A DNA stretch of 20,849 nt. Origin: Anaerolineaceae bacterium UBA5838. Lineage in GTDB: Bacteria; Chloroflexota; Anaerolineae; Anaerolineales; Anaerolineaceae. Positions 13,173 to 20,810 of the stretch are shown piece after piece. The translations under genes and the position numbers were made by a program. Numbering within the stretch: the first letter of the stretch is position 1; every line of letters starts with the position of its first letter. Where the stretch lies: NCBI GenBank assembly GCA_002432795.1, contig DJGU01000083.1, positions 1 through 20,849 on the forward strand, written 5' to 3'. The notes under the pieces were generated by a model that saw only the letters and a list, made by a program, of their open reading frames with translations, did no database searches and had not been told where the DNA came from.

Positions 13173-14494
13173 TCTTCAGTGATGGTAATACTGAGGATTT
13201 TATCTCCCAGTGGCGCATCGGGGTTTTGATCCGCATCGCGTTCAGTAATCATCTCGAACACATCCACACCATCCACCAACTTACCGAAGATGGTATACAG
13301 ACCGTTCAACGTTGGGTAAGGCACGTAAGTGATAAAGAATTGGCTGCCGCTGGTAGCCTCTGCCTGGCTGCGGGCAACGCCGAGCATGTAGGGATCGTCG
13401 AAGGTCAGCTCATCCACAATTTCTTCACGGTACTGATAACCAGCTCCAGACCAACCGGTGCCGGTGGGGTCGCCAGTCTGCGCCATGAAATCGTGATAGA
13501 CGCGATGGAAAGTAACACCATCATAGAAGCCTTCACGCGCCAGATACACAAAGGAGTTCACTGCCAGTGGAGCATATTCGGGGTAAAGCTCGATGGTCAT
13601 ATCGCCATTTTCGGTTGTGATGGTGGCAGTGTAGGTTTTTTCCACATCAATCACCCACGGTGGACATTCTTTCATCAGACTGTCTTCAATTTTGACCACT
13701 TCGATGATGGGTTTAATGCCGGAAGCCTGCCAATTGCTGACTGGGCGGCCATTGATGAGCACTGTTGGCACGGAATTCATGCCAATACTTTGGGCGTAGT
13801 CCATGGCACTTTGAATCTTTTCTGTGACCGCTTCGCTCACCGTATCTTCTGAGAATTGTGCTTCGTCCAAACCAAGCGCGGTTGCTTCGGCAGCCAGCCA
13901 AACCAGAAAATCTTCGATGGTCAAGCTGTTCCATTCACTTTGTTTATCAAAGAGATTGGAATACATCTCCCAGAATTTACCCTGCAAACCAGCGGCTTCG
14001 GCAGCCTGAGCTGCTACCTGCGAGTTGGGGTGGATACTAATAAGCGGATAAGGGCGATAAACCAGGCGCACATCTTCAGGATACATATCCATCAGCTTCT
14101 CGAACTCCTGGTAAGCCATGGCACAGTAAGGGCACTGGAACTCTGTATACTCAATCAGGGTAACGATGGCGTTTTCAGGACCCTTGGTCCAGTCATCTTC
14201 CGAAACAGGCGGGAAAACAGCCAATTGGGCTTCTTCCTCAGGGGTCAATTCGCTGAAGAGCGGCTCAACGATGTTGCAAACCATGTTGCCATTATCATCA
14301 ATTAAGGGGAGATCAGCCGTTGGTTGAGGAGCCAGGTCTTCAGTTGGCTCAACGACCACATTCGCGGGATCTTCCGTCTCCTCCACGATGGTGGTCGGTT
14401 CCTCCACGGGAGGTGTGATGGTTGCAACTTTACAGGCGCTCAGTGTTAATGCCGCCACCATTAAAAATAAAACGATTTTTGAATATTTTTTCAT
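13169..14494 (-). CDS. Lipoprotein fusing DsbA-type thioredoxin domain and cyclophilin
   Basis: An exported two-domain folding protein. The 441 residues start with a lipoprotein signal (lipobox LSAC, Cys21). An acidic Pro/Thr linker (22-100) follows. Next is a DsbA/Thioredoxin_4-type domain (about 100-270) with the redox motif CPYC (121-124) and the cis-proline loop SVPT (241-244). From about 288 comes a cyclophilin-type peptidyl-prolyl isomerase with FHRVYHDFMAQTGDP (329-343) and GSQFFIT (383-389). Lone Cys73 and Cys277 flank the thioredoxin domain and could form a structural disulfide. Both catalytic centres look intact. It would sit on the outer face of the membrane and act on disulfides and prolines of exported proteins. 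AAAGG precedes the ATG. It is coupled to PrsW by an ATGA overlap. Confidence 0.92.
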   Translation of the reverse strand: MKKYSKIVLFLMVAALTLSACKVATITPPVEEPTTIVEETEDPANVVVEPTEDLAPQPTADLPLIDDNGNMVCNIVEPLFSELTPEEEAQLAVFPPVSEDDWTKGPENAIVTLIEYTEFQCPYCAMAYQEFEKLMDMYPEDVRLVYRPYPLISIHPNSQVAAQAAEAAGLQGKFWEMYSNLFDKQSEWNSLTIEDFLVWLAAEATALGLDEAQFSEDTVSEAVTEKIQSAMDYAQSIGMNSVPTVLINGRPVSNWQASGIKPIIEVVKIEDSLMKECPPWVIDVEKTYTATITTENGDMTIELYPEYAPLAVNSFVYLAREGFYDGVTFHRVYHDFMAQTGDPTGTGWSGAGYQYREEIVDELTFDDPYMLGVARSQAEATSGSQFFITYVPYPTLNGLYTIFGKLVDGVDVFEMITERDADQNPDAPLGDKILSITITEE

Positions 14495-14513
14495 TCTGAT
14501 ATCCTTTCATCCA

Positions 14514-14530
14514 AACCTGCTAAGCAGGTT
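14514..14530 (-). other. Intercistronic stem-loop between tmk and the folding lipoprotein gene
   Basis: AACCTGC (14514-14520) / GCAGGTT (14524-14530) with a 3-nt loop fills much of the 42-bp gap between the two genes. No U-tract follows, so it is more likely an RNA processing or stability element than a terminator. Confidence 0.45.
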
Positions 14531-14536
14531 GGCTGT

Positions 14537-15157
14537 TCATTCATTGTTCTCAAGTGCGTCAAGGATGATTTGAAAAAGATCTTCCTGGACAGCATCAATT
14601 CCCTGGGAGGCATCCACAATCTGCCAGCGCTCGGGTTCTTCGTAGGCTAACTTCAGATAGCCCTCACGCACGCGCTCATGGAACAGAACTTCATAGGCGT
14701 CCAAACGGTTCCATTCATCTTCAGCCTTCTTTCGCATCAAACCAGTCTTCACATCCAGATCCAACAGGATTGTCACATCAGGTTTGAGATGGTCTGTCGC
14801 GAAATCAAGCATCTCGCGCAATTGGTCAAGATCCAACCCATGTCCGTATCCCTGGTAAGCCAGGGTTGAATCGCCATAGCGGTCACAAAGTATGATTTTA
14901 CCATCCTGAAGCGCGGGCTTAATCACTTGTTCAACCAGCTGCGCGCGGGCTGCCAGAAAGAGCAGTATTTCCGTGCGAGGCTGAAGTTCCTTATTTTCCA
15001 TTCGCATCAAAACGTGGCGGATTTGGTCTCCGATTGGAGTACCGCCAGGTTCACGCGTAGTAACCACCGGATAACCCATCGCTTCAAGGCGTTTTGCCAA
15101 ACGCTTGATTTGGGTGCTCTTGCCGCTGCCTTCTGGACCTTCTAATGTAATAAACAT
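14537..15157 (-). CDS. tmk: Thymidylate kinase
   Basis: This enzyme phosphorylates dTMP to dTDP for DNA synthesis. The 206-residue protein has the P-loop GPEGSGKST (7-15), the TREPGGTPIG block (34-43), DRYGDSTLAYQG (92-103, the DRY/DRX dTMP-binding motif) and a LID-like segment after LDVKTGLMRKKAE. Length is standard. The start lies 3 bp after the R3H ATPase stop with only a weak ribosome-binding site, so translation is probably coupled. All residues expected for catalysis are present. In many bacteria tmk neighbours holB; here the partner genes are envelope-related instead. Confidence 0.96.
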   Translation of the reverse strand: MFITLEGPEGSGKSTQIKRLAKRLEAMGYPVVTTREPGGTPIGDQIRHVLMRMENKELQPRTEILLFLAARAQLVEQVIKPALQDGKIILCDRYGDSTLAYQGYGHGLDLDQLREMLDFATDHLKPDVTILLDLDVKTGLMRKKAEDEWNRLDAYEVLFHERVREGYLKLAYEEPERWQIVDASQGIDAVQEDLFQIILDALENNE

Positions 15158-15160
15158 GGA

Positions 15161-16828
15161 TCAATCCCGGAATATTCGCACAAAGCGCTTGGGGTCCTTT
15201 CCATAAGATTCTGAGACAAGGTGCGCCTGGCGCGCAATTTCATGCTGCTGCCGGCGTACTGGGGCAGGCGCAGGCTGAAGGTCAACGTACCTCTGACCCT
15301 CCCTGACTTCTTCAATTGCCCGCATGGTTTGTTCAATCGCCTCGGAGGAGACAGCTTCTCTGCGGACAGTGAGCTGCCCGGGAAAAGAGTCTGCCAAAAA
15401 TTGTTCGATCTGCCCAATCGAAGTCGACTTGACTACGAAGATTGGAATGCCGCGTTCTTCCGCATCAATGATTGGCTGAAGGCGGTCACGATAGTAGCGG
15501 CGTTGGGTCACCAGGATGTCGGCATCTTTTAGATCTTTCACCACAACCGCCGGAACGCCCAGTTCTTTTACCGACTGGATCAAACGGCTGCGGGGTACCC
15601 CAACCGGGTAGATGCGTTTTTCACCCGGGATTGCTATATCCCCGATCTCATCCTGCTCTTTGCGGATATCGTTTATCGCGCTGAAACGCTCGGTGTGCTG
15701 CTTGTTTTTGGCGGCCGCCTGCGTTCCGTTTCGTTGGAAAGGAGCGGTCTCCATGCCGCTGCCGCGCCGGAGAGACTGGGAAACTGTTGGCATGTTTGGT
15801 TTGGTTGTCTTGAGGATGTGAACCTTGCCATACTCATCACGGTAGCGCTCCTCTGGCAGCATGGGATAACCACGCAGGATCGCGTCTACAGAACTGGCCA
15901 AGTCGCGGTGAACCGCCACACGCTGCCGATCGATTATTTCAACCAAAACCGTAAAGGTTGGAGGGGAACGGCGTTCAAGCACCGTTTTTTGGGTGCCGCG
16001 CCGCCTGGCTTCATCATCGGAAAGGGTGACGGATTCAATGCCGCCTATCAGATCCGAAAGCGTTGGGTTCAAAAGCAGGTTCTCGAGACCATTTCCGTGC
16101 GCGGTTCCAATCAACTGCACACCGCGTTCGGCAATCGTACGCGCGGCAAGCGCTTCGAGCTCGCGCCCGATTTCGTCAATGACGATCACTTCCGGATTGT
16201 GATTTTCAACCGCTTCGATCATCACCTCATGCTGCAGCGAAGGTTTTGGCACCTGCATGCGCCGGGCTTGCCCGACAGCCGGATGCGGCACATCACCATC
16301 TCCGCCAATTTCATTTGAGGTATCCACGATTACCACGCGGTGTTTTTGCGCCAGAATGCGGGCAGCTTCACGCAGCATTGTGGTTTTGCCTACGCCAGGT
16401 TTACCCAGAATCAAAACGCTCTGACCCGACTCGACCAGGTCTTCTATAATCTCGATCGTGCCGTAAACCGCCCGCCCCACCCGGCAGGTGAGACCCACGA
16501 CTTTTCCGCGGCGGTTGCGTATTGCCGAAATTCGATGCAGCGTGCGTTCCATGCCTGCCCGGTTGTCTGCGTCGAAATCTCCAATACGGTCTGTGACATA
16601 TTTGAGATCATCTTGTGTCACCGGCTCATCGAGCAGTTCAACCTCGCCAGTCGTAAAGCGCGCGCTTGGATTACGCCCAAGATCCAGGATGACCTCGAGC
16701 AGGTTATCAAAATTATCTCTGGATTGTACAGCCTGGGCAACTTCCGGAGGGAAGACTGCCAGCATCGCCTCCAGATCATCAGTAATGCGTTGCGTTGTGG
16801 TCATTTTATTTATTGAATCATACTCCAT
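15161..16828 (-). CDS. R3H domain AAA ATPase (Ycf45/SpoIIIAA-like)
   Basis: A 555-residue protein with a RecA/AAA-type ATPase domain and a C-terminal R3H nucleic-acid-binding domain, an arrangement known from cyanobacterial and chloroplast Ycf45. Walker A is GKPGVGKT (142-149), Walker B VIVIDE (214-219), followed by IGRELEALAAR and a GTAHGN sensor-like motif (241-246). A low-complexity polar segment (about 340-395) separates this from a second region (400-485). The R3H motif is at about 525-555: R525/R526, HEIARQA, SESYGKDPKRFVRI. Function in bacteria is not established; binding of single-stranded nucleic acid is inferred from R3H. Start is uncertain: ATG at 16828 or at 16804, neither with a strong Shine-Dalgarno. 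It heads the six-gene operon running to 10531. Confidence 0.9.
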   Translation of the reverse strand: MEYDSINKMTTTQRITDDLEAMLAVFPPEVAQAVQSRDNFDNLLEVILDLGRNPSARFTTGEVELLDEPVTQDDLKYVTDRIGDFDADNRAGMERTLHRISAIRNRRGKVVGLTCRVGRAVYGTIEIIEDLVESGQSVLILGKPGVGKTTMLREAARILAQKHRVVIVDTSNEIGGDGDVPHPAVGQARRMQVPKPSLQHEVMIEAVENHNPEVIVIDEIGRELEALAARTIAERGVQLIGTAHGNGLENLLLNPTLSDLIGGIESVTLSDDEARRRGTQKTVLERRSPPTFTVLVEIIDRQRVAVHRDLASSVDAILRGYPMLPEERYRDEYGKVHILKTTKPNMPTVSQSLRRGSGMETAPFQRNGTQAAAKNKQHTERFSAINDIRKEQDEIGDIAIPGEKRIYPVGVPRSRLIQSVKELGVPAVVVKDLKDADILVTQRRYYRDRLQPIIDAEERGIPIFVVKSTSIGQIEQFLADSFPGQLTVRREAVSSEAIEQTMRAIEEVREGQRYVDLQPAPAPVRRQQHEIARQAHLVSESYGKDPKRFVRIFRD

Positions 16829-16931
16829 TGTCGAGCTGATTCTATCTCATTTTGCTTGTTTTTTCTTTGTCCGGGTATATATGTTGTATACGAGTTCCGT
16901 TAATATTTGATTTCACCACATCATTAAAGTG

Positions 16932-16956
16932 AACCACCTGGCAGCGCCAGGTGGTT
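16932..16956 (-). terminator. Strong hairpin downstream of the Cys/Asp-rich protein gene
   Basis: Perfect 11-bp stem AACCACCTGGC (16932-16942) / GCCAGGTGGTT (16946-16956) with a 3-nt loop, 32 bp beyond the stop at 16989. The T-tract on the minus strand is poor (TTCACTTT), so it is a likely but not textbook terminator. It lies upstream of the R3H ATPase operon. Confidence 0.6.
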
Positions 16957-16988
16957 ACTAAGGAAGTGAAGCGTTCTAAACTAACTGT

Positions 16989-17510
16989 TTAGTCACCAAT
17001 GCAAGAGCCGTCGCGCATTCCAGCGCCCTGCTGACCTGCGGACTGTGTGTTGCCACGTCCAAAGCCCACGCCCTGGCTGGCTCCATAGCGCTGACCACCC
17101 TGCATAGTGCCGGGACCGTATTGCATACCGGTGTCACTGCCATCGCGCAGTCTCATCTGATCGGGAATGCCATCGCCATCAGCGTCGCAAGTTCCATCAC
17201 ATGTACCGTCGCCTGGTCCGTAACTATTACCGTACTGCATACCAGTACCGGTGCCATCCTGCAGACGCAATTGCAGTTGATCGGGAATGCCATCGCCATC
17301 AACGTCGCAAGTTCCGTCACATGTGCCGTCGCAAATACCATCGCCAGGTCCAAAGCCACGACCATTACGGGTCACGGCAGGTTCGGGTAATTCAGTTACT
17401 TCAACTTCAGGAGTTTCTTCCTGAGCAAAAACTGAACCGCCAACTGAAAATACCAAGGCGCCAAGCACCAAAATTGTTAATCCGATACCAAAAATTTTCT
17501 TGTTCATCAT
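16989..17510 (-). CDS. Small exported Cys/Asp-rich repeat protein, TSP3/EF-hand-like
   Basis: I do not recognise a named family. The 173-residue product has a signal peptide with likely cleavage after VFA (residue 29), then an acidic stretch. Two 40-residue repeats are centred on GDG-CDGTCD followed by DVDGDGIPDQ (69-78) and DADGDGIPDQ (109-118). The D-x-D-x-D-G-x-x-D spacing matches calcium-binding loops of thrombospondin type 3 or EF-hand style. The tail (132-173) is Gly/Gln-rich and ends DGSCIGD. There are six cysteines: 60, 64, 68, 104, 108 and 170. AAGGA precedes the double ATG; 17510 or 17507 may be used. A secreted calcium- or metal-binding role is inference. A neighbouring palindrome (17530-17547) may regulate it. 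Confidence 0.75.
   Translation of the reverse strand: MMNKKIFGIGLTILVLGALVFSVGGSVFAQEETPEVEVTELPEPAVTRNGRGFGPGDGICDGTCDGTCDVDGDGIPDQLQLRLQDGTGTGMQYGNSYGPGDGTCDGTCDADGDGIPDQMRLRDGSDTGMQYGPGTMQGGQRYGASQGVGFGRGNTQSAGQQGAGMRDGSCIGD
17112..17340 (-). repeat. 120-bp direct repeat inside the Cys/Asp-rich gene
   Basis: Two copies offset by exactly 120 bp. The block at 17161-17215 recurs at 17281-17335 with few mismatches, and flanking sequence is similar but more diverged. It encodes the two 40-residue calcium-loop repeats, a recent in-frame duplication. Confidence 0.85.
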
Positions 17511-17529
17511 CTTTTTCCTTATTTTTATT

Positions 17530-17547
17530 TCACCACTTGATTGGTGA
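17530..17547. promoter_or_regulatory. 18-bp palindrome between divergent genes
   Basis: TCACCA (17530-17535), a 6-bp spacer, TGGTGA (17542-17547). It lies just upstream of the Shine-Dalgarno of the Cys/Asp-rich gene, in the 161-bp gap shared with the divergent receiver gene. It could be an operator or a leader hairpin. Confidence 0.35.
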
Positions 17548-17671
17548 TGCTATTAATTTACAGAGTACTGATTGAGTTTATATCCAGTATTTATTCAGAT
17601 TTGATTTAGAATGGAGGGAAATTTATTAACGGGCGCTTTATCAGCGGCTCAAAAGTGATTAATCAAACATA

Positions 17672-18199
17672 ATGACCACAGTATTGATTATTGAAGACGA
17701 AATTAACCTGAACAAAATATTGTCCGATTATCTGGAACACAACGGTTTCAAACCAATTTCAGCCCATACAGGTGGCGAAGGCTTGAGGCTTTGGCAGGAA
17801 GCCAGACCCGATTTGATCCTGCTGGATCTGAATTTACCGGGTATGGACGGATTGGATGTGGCACGGACGATCCGAAAAACAAGCCGAACCCCAATCATCA
17901 TGGTGACCGCCAGGCAAGAGGAACTTGATCGGCTGATTGGCTTGGAATTGGGGGCAGATGACTACATCAGCAAACCCTTCTCACCTCGCGAAGTCGTGGC
18001 GCGCGTGAAAGCCGTGCTGCGCCGCCGCAAGAACCAAGCCCAGAGCAAGAAGACTCTGCCAGGGAAGAACCATGAAATAGCCTTCAACCGAGCGCAAAAG
18101 GGAGACTCGCTGCACAGTTTCAAAGCGATCAAGCAAATCGGAAATGGTGTCAGTGACTGGATTTTCCACCTTCCACCGCCCTCCACTTACCAAGGATAA
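17672..18199 (+). CDS. Receiver-domain protein: OmpR-type response regulator lacking its output domain
   Basis: The receiver domain (1-118) is complete: acidic pair Glu8-Asp9, phospho-acceptor Asp52 in LLDLNLPGMDG, Thr79 and Lys101 in KPF. It ends in the VKAVLRRRK linker typical of OmpR/PhoB regulators. After about residue 125 the expected winged helix is missing. The remaining 50 residues (KKTLPGKNHEI onward, to HLPPPSTYQG) do not look like any DNA-binding fold. The opposite strand there carries what may be a fragment of another gene (18179-18307). The simplest reading is that the gene was truncated by a rearrangement near 18050. A working stand-alone receiver remains possible. No histidine kinase is adjacent. 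There is no Shine-Dalgarno before the ATG. Confidence 0.7.
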   Translation: MTTVLIIEDEINLNKILSDYLEHNGFKPISAHTGGEGLRLWQEARPDLILLDLNLPGMDGLDVARTIRKTSRTPIIMVTARQEELDRLIGLELGADDYISKPFSPREVVARVKAVLRRRKNQAQSKKTLPGKNHEIAFNRAQKGDSLHSFKAIKQIGNGVSDWIFHLPPPSTYQG

Positions 18200-18307
18200 G
18201 CCTGCTCCAAAAACTGCCGCTTGCTTCAAAAATTGCCTGCAGTTCAGATACAGGGCTTTTGGGATGATTTGTTCGCGTTCTTCTTGAGTAGCCATAATTA
18301 GAAACAT
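18179..18307 (-). pseudogene. Possible remnant of a Tat-exported oxidoreductase N-terminus
   Basis: On the minus strand a 43-residue stretch includes IIPKALYLNCRQFLKQAAVF and then a hydrophobic AGLSL run. It resembles the start of MsrP/YedY-type proteins (ITP-LYLNRRxFL), but the first Arg of the twin-Arg pair is Cys. It runs into unrelated sequence and then into the antisense of the receiver gene. No catalytic domain follows. This is low-confidence pattern matching. Confidence 0.3.
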
Positions 18308-18376
18308 GCAATCTAAAGCCCTTGTGCAGACTCTGAGACACGCTCTGTGACACGCTCGTGAAGGTACGATGTTGAT

Positions 18377-18385
18377 TGGTATAAT
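18377..18385 (+). promoter_or_regulatory. Extended -10 promoter for the EEP-glmM pair
   Basis: TGG directly followed by a consensus TATAAT (18380-18385), 32 bp before the ATG at 18418. No good -35 is present at 16-18 bp, as is usual for extended -10 promoters. The same TGG-TATAA pattern occurs in the metK promoter. Confidence 0.6.
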
Positions 18386-18417
18386 ACCCTTTAGAACATC
18401 TGAGAAAGCGATGGGTT

Positions 18418-19311
18418 ATGCACAAAATCAGGGTGATGACTCTTAATCTGGGCGGCGGGGAAAAGAACTTTACTGGCTCGCCTGAACAATCAGAGAATAA
18501 GACTGAAGCTCTCATTCAATTAATTGAAGAAATCAAGCCGGACGTCTTTGGCGTCCAGGAGATTGCCCACTACATTGATGTTGACGGCATCACCCACAGC
18601 ATGGTTGACCGCATCCACACTGATTGCAGTTTCCAGCACGCCTTCTACGGCGAAACTCTCTCCATGAAGCGACACATGCAGGTCAAAAAAGACTTGATGG
18701 TGAATGGTTTATTCAACGACTGGTGGGATTGGTCCAAAGGCAACGCGCTATTCTCTAACATTGCCTTCAGCCGCCTGAGCGACACCAATAAAGCCGGCGT
18801 GCCGCGTAATGTGCCGCTGTATCAACCGACCAGCTATGAGGGCTCACGGGATACCGACCCGCGCTATGTGATCCTCGCCCGCCTGAAGCACGCCCCTTTT
18901 CCTTTCGTCCTGAACCTCCACCTGAGCACCCTGACCGGGGAGCGGGGAGAAAACGCCTGGAGTGAGGTGGTGGATGCCGCCAGAATCATACGCTCGCAGC
19001 AAATCAGCGGCTTGATCAGCCTGATTGAGAGGCATATCCTTCCGCCGCAATTGCCTATGATCCTGATGGGCGACTTCAACGCCACCGCCGAAGAGTACAC
19101 CCTGCGCGACATGCTTGAACGGGATCACGGCATCATCCATCTAAAACCCCAGGAAAACTTTGCGACCCATCCTCGTGCAGGCGCGGTTGACCATATTTTC
19201 TTTTTTCCAGCCAAACGTCTTGTGGAATACAAGTGTTTCGTCGTCAATTCGCCGCTCTCGCACACGATTTCCGATCACCTGCCTGTGGTGGCTGACATTA
19301 CTTATCAATAG
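18418..19311 (+). CDS. Endonuclease/exonuclease/phosphatase family protein
   Basis: A 297-residue member of the metal-dependent EEP hydrolase superfamily, which includes DNase I, exonuclease III and phosphodiesterases. Motifs in order: the opening MTLNLGGG strand (7-14), the metal ligand Glu48 in GVQEI, His168 in LNLHLST, Asp219 and Asn221 in LMGDFNA, Asp258-His259 in AVDHIFF, and the terminal Asp286-His287 in ISDHLPVV. The active site appears complete. There is no signal peptide, so it is likely cytoplasmic. The actual substrate (nucleic acid, phospholipid or sugar phosphate) cannot be decided from sequence. The ribosome-binding site is weak; Met7 is an alternative start. It lies 11 bp before glmM in an apparent two-gene or larger operon. 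Confidence 0.88.
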   Translation: MHKIRVMTLNLGGGEKNFTGSPEQSENKTEALIQLIEEIKPDVFGVQEIAHYIDVDGITHSMVDRIHTDCSFQHAFYGETLSMKRHMQVKKDLMVNGLFNDWWDWSKGNALFSNIAFSRLSDTNKAGVPRNVPLYQPTSYEGSRDTDPRYVILARLKHAPFPFVLNLHLSTLTGERGENAWSEVVDAARIIRSQQISGLISLIERHILPPQLPMILMGDFNATAEEYTLRDMLERDHGIIHLKPQENFATHPRAGAVDHIFFFPAKRLVEYKCFVVNSPLSHTISDHLPVVADITYQ

Positions 19312-19322
19312 AGGAGCCTTTT

Positions 19323-20798
19323 ATGGCAAACAATCAATTTTTTGGCACAGATGGTATCCGCGGCACATTTGGCACAACTCCAATGACAGCGGAATTTGTT
19401 TACCGCCTGGGAGTGGCGGTTGGGCATGTGCTCAGCCTGGAAACGCCCGGTCCTGATCTGTTCGTAATCGGGCGCGACACCCGCACCTCGGGTCCGCTCC
19501 TGCAGGACGCCCTGACACGCGGCTTGCTCATTAGTGGAGCGCGCGTGGTGGATCTGGGGATTTTGCCCACGCCTGGCATCGCCTGGCTGACCCGGGAGCT
19601 TGGCGCCACTGCTGGCGCGGTCATTTCTGCTTCACACAATCCGGCATCAGAGAACGGCATCAAATTCTTAAATCCGCAGGGAATGAAAATCTCTGAAAGC
19701 CAGGAAGCGGCCATTGAAGCCTACCTTATGGGCTTGCCCGAGGGAGACCTGGATCTACCGAAAACTGGGCTGAGTGAGGATGGCACTCAAAATTATGATC
19801 TTTACCTGCAAGATCTGGTTGCCACACAGAAAGACCTCGATCTAAGCGGGCTGAAAATCCTGCTGGATTGCGCGAACGGAGCGGCATATCGGGTGGGTCC
19901 AGAACTGTTCAGAGCGTTGGGTGCGGAAGTGGTCGCGCTTAATACCGAATCAGATGGGATCAACATCAACGTGCAGGCCGGCTCGGAATATGCCCGTTCC
20001 AAACCGGAAGCCCTGGCAGCCTTGCTCACCGAACATCAGGCCAGCCTTGCCATCACTTTTGACGGTGACGCTGATCGTGTGATCATGATGGACGAGAAGG
20101 GGCAGTTGATTGACGGCGATCACATGCTGGCTATCCTGGCAGACGCGCTGCACAAGGAGAAAAGGCTTCTGGCTAATTCACTGGTCACGACCGTTATGGC
20201 TAACGGATCTTTACACCAGTTTGCCGCGGAGCATCACTTTGAGCTGATCCAGACACCGGTTGGGGATAAATATGTGAGCGATGTACTGCTCGGGCTGACA
20301 GCAAATCAGAACCCTGAAGGCAAACTGGGGCTTGGCGGTGAGCAATCTGGTCATATCATCCTGTTGGACGAACATCATCGCACAGGGGACGGCTTGCGCA
20401 CAGCCGTTTTTATGCTCAAGGTCCTGCTTCAACAAGAGCCGCCCTCCATGGCAGCGCTTGCTGCCAGCATCCAAAAATATCCTCAAATGGTGGCATCCTG
20501 CAACGTCGCTTCCAAGCTGGATCTGAAAACCATGGTTCCTTTGCAGACGATGCTGGAAGAGATAAAACAGCGTTTGCCTGGCCTGGTGCAGCTCAACTCG
20601 CGCTATTCGGGCACTGAGCCCAAGTACCGCCTGATGCTCGAAACCGATACCCGCCACAGCACCCACGACCTGGCAGTGATCTGCTGGGAAGTCTGCGATC
20701 TGATACAACGCGAGACGGGCACCCCACCTGGTGCTAAAATCGAGGTTCTGAACGTTTCCGCCGGGGGTTTGGTTCCCCGCCCTGAAACCGAAAACTAA
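19323..20798 (+). CDS. glmM: Phosphoglucosamine mutase
   Basis: This enzyme converts glucosamine-6-phosphate to glucosamine-1-phosphate, feeding UDP-GlcNAc for peptidoglycan and other envelope glycans. Of 491 residues, FGTDGIRG (7-14) marks the N-terminus. The phosphoserine loop is ISASHNP with Ser104, the metal loop is DGDADR (247-252), the sugar-specificity loop is GGEQSGH (338-344) and the phosphate-binding loop is SRYSGTEPKYR (426-436). Length exceeds E. coli GlmM (about 445), with about 25-30 extra C-terminal residues after the normal end. GAGGAG lies 6 nt before the ATG. A phosphomannomutase or phosphoglucomutase role is possible for this superfamily, but the GEQSGH and SASHNP loops favour GlmM. 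Confidence 0.88.
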   Translation: MANNQFFGTDGIRGTFGTTPMTAEFVYRLGVAVGHVLSLETPGPDLFVIGRDTRTSGPLLQDALTRGLLISGARVVDLGILPTPGIAWLTRELGATAGAVISASHNPASENGIKFLNPQGMKISESQEAAIEAYLMGLPEGDLDLPKTGLSEDGTQNYDLYLQDLVATQKDLDLSGLKILLDCANGAAYRVGPELFRALGAEVVALNTESDGININVQAGSEYARSKPEALAALLTEHQASLAITFDGDADRVIMMDEKGQLIDGDHMLAILADALHKEKRLLANSLVTTVMANGSLHQFAAEHHFELIQTPVGDKYVSDVLLGLTANQNPEGKLGLGGEQSGHIILLDEHHRTGDGLRTAVFMLKVLLQQEPPSMAALAASIQKYPQMVASCNVASKLDLKTMVPLQTMLEEIKQRLPGLVQLNSRYSGTEPKYRLMLETDTRHSTHDLAVICWEVCDLIQRETGTPPGAKIEVLNVSAGGLVPRPETEN

Positions 20799-20810
20799 CA
20801 AGGAGAATTT

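Noticed and set aside
13226..13852. 208-codon plus-strand frame
   Set aside because: Antisense to the DsbA-cyclophilin gene, whose domains are clear.
16876..16903. Possible promoter for the R3H ATPase operon (TTAACG, 16 bp, TATATA on the minus strand)
   Set aside because: The -35 match is poor and several AT-rich -10 alternatives exist, so it cannot be chosen with confidence.
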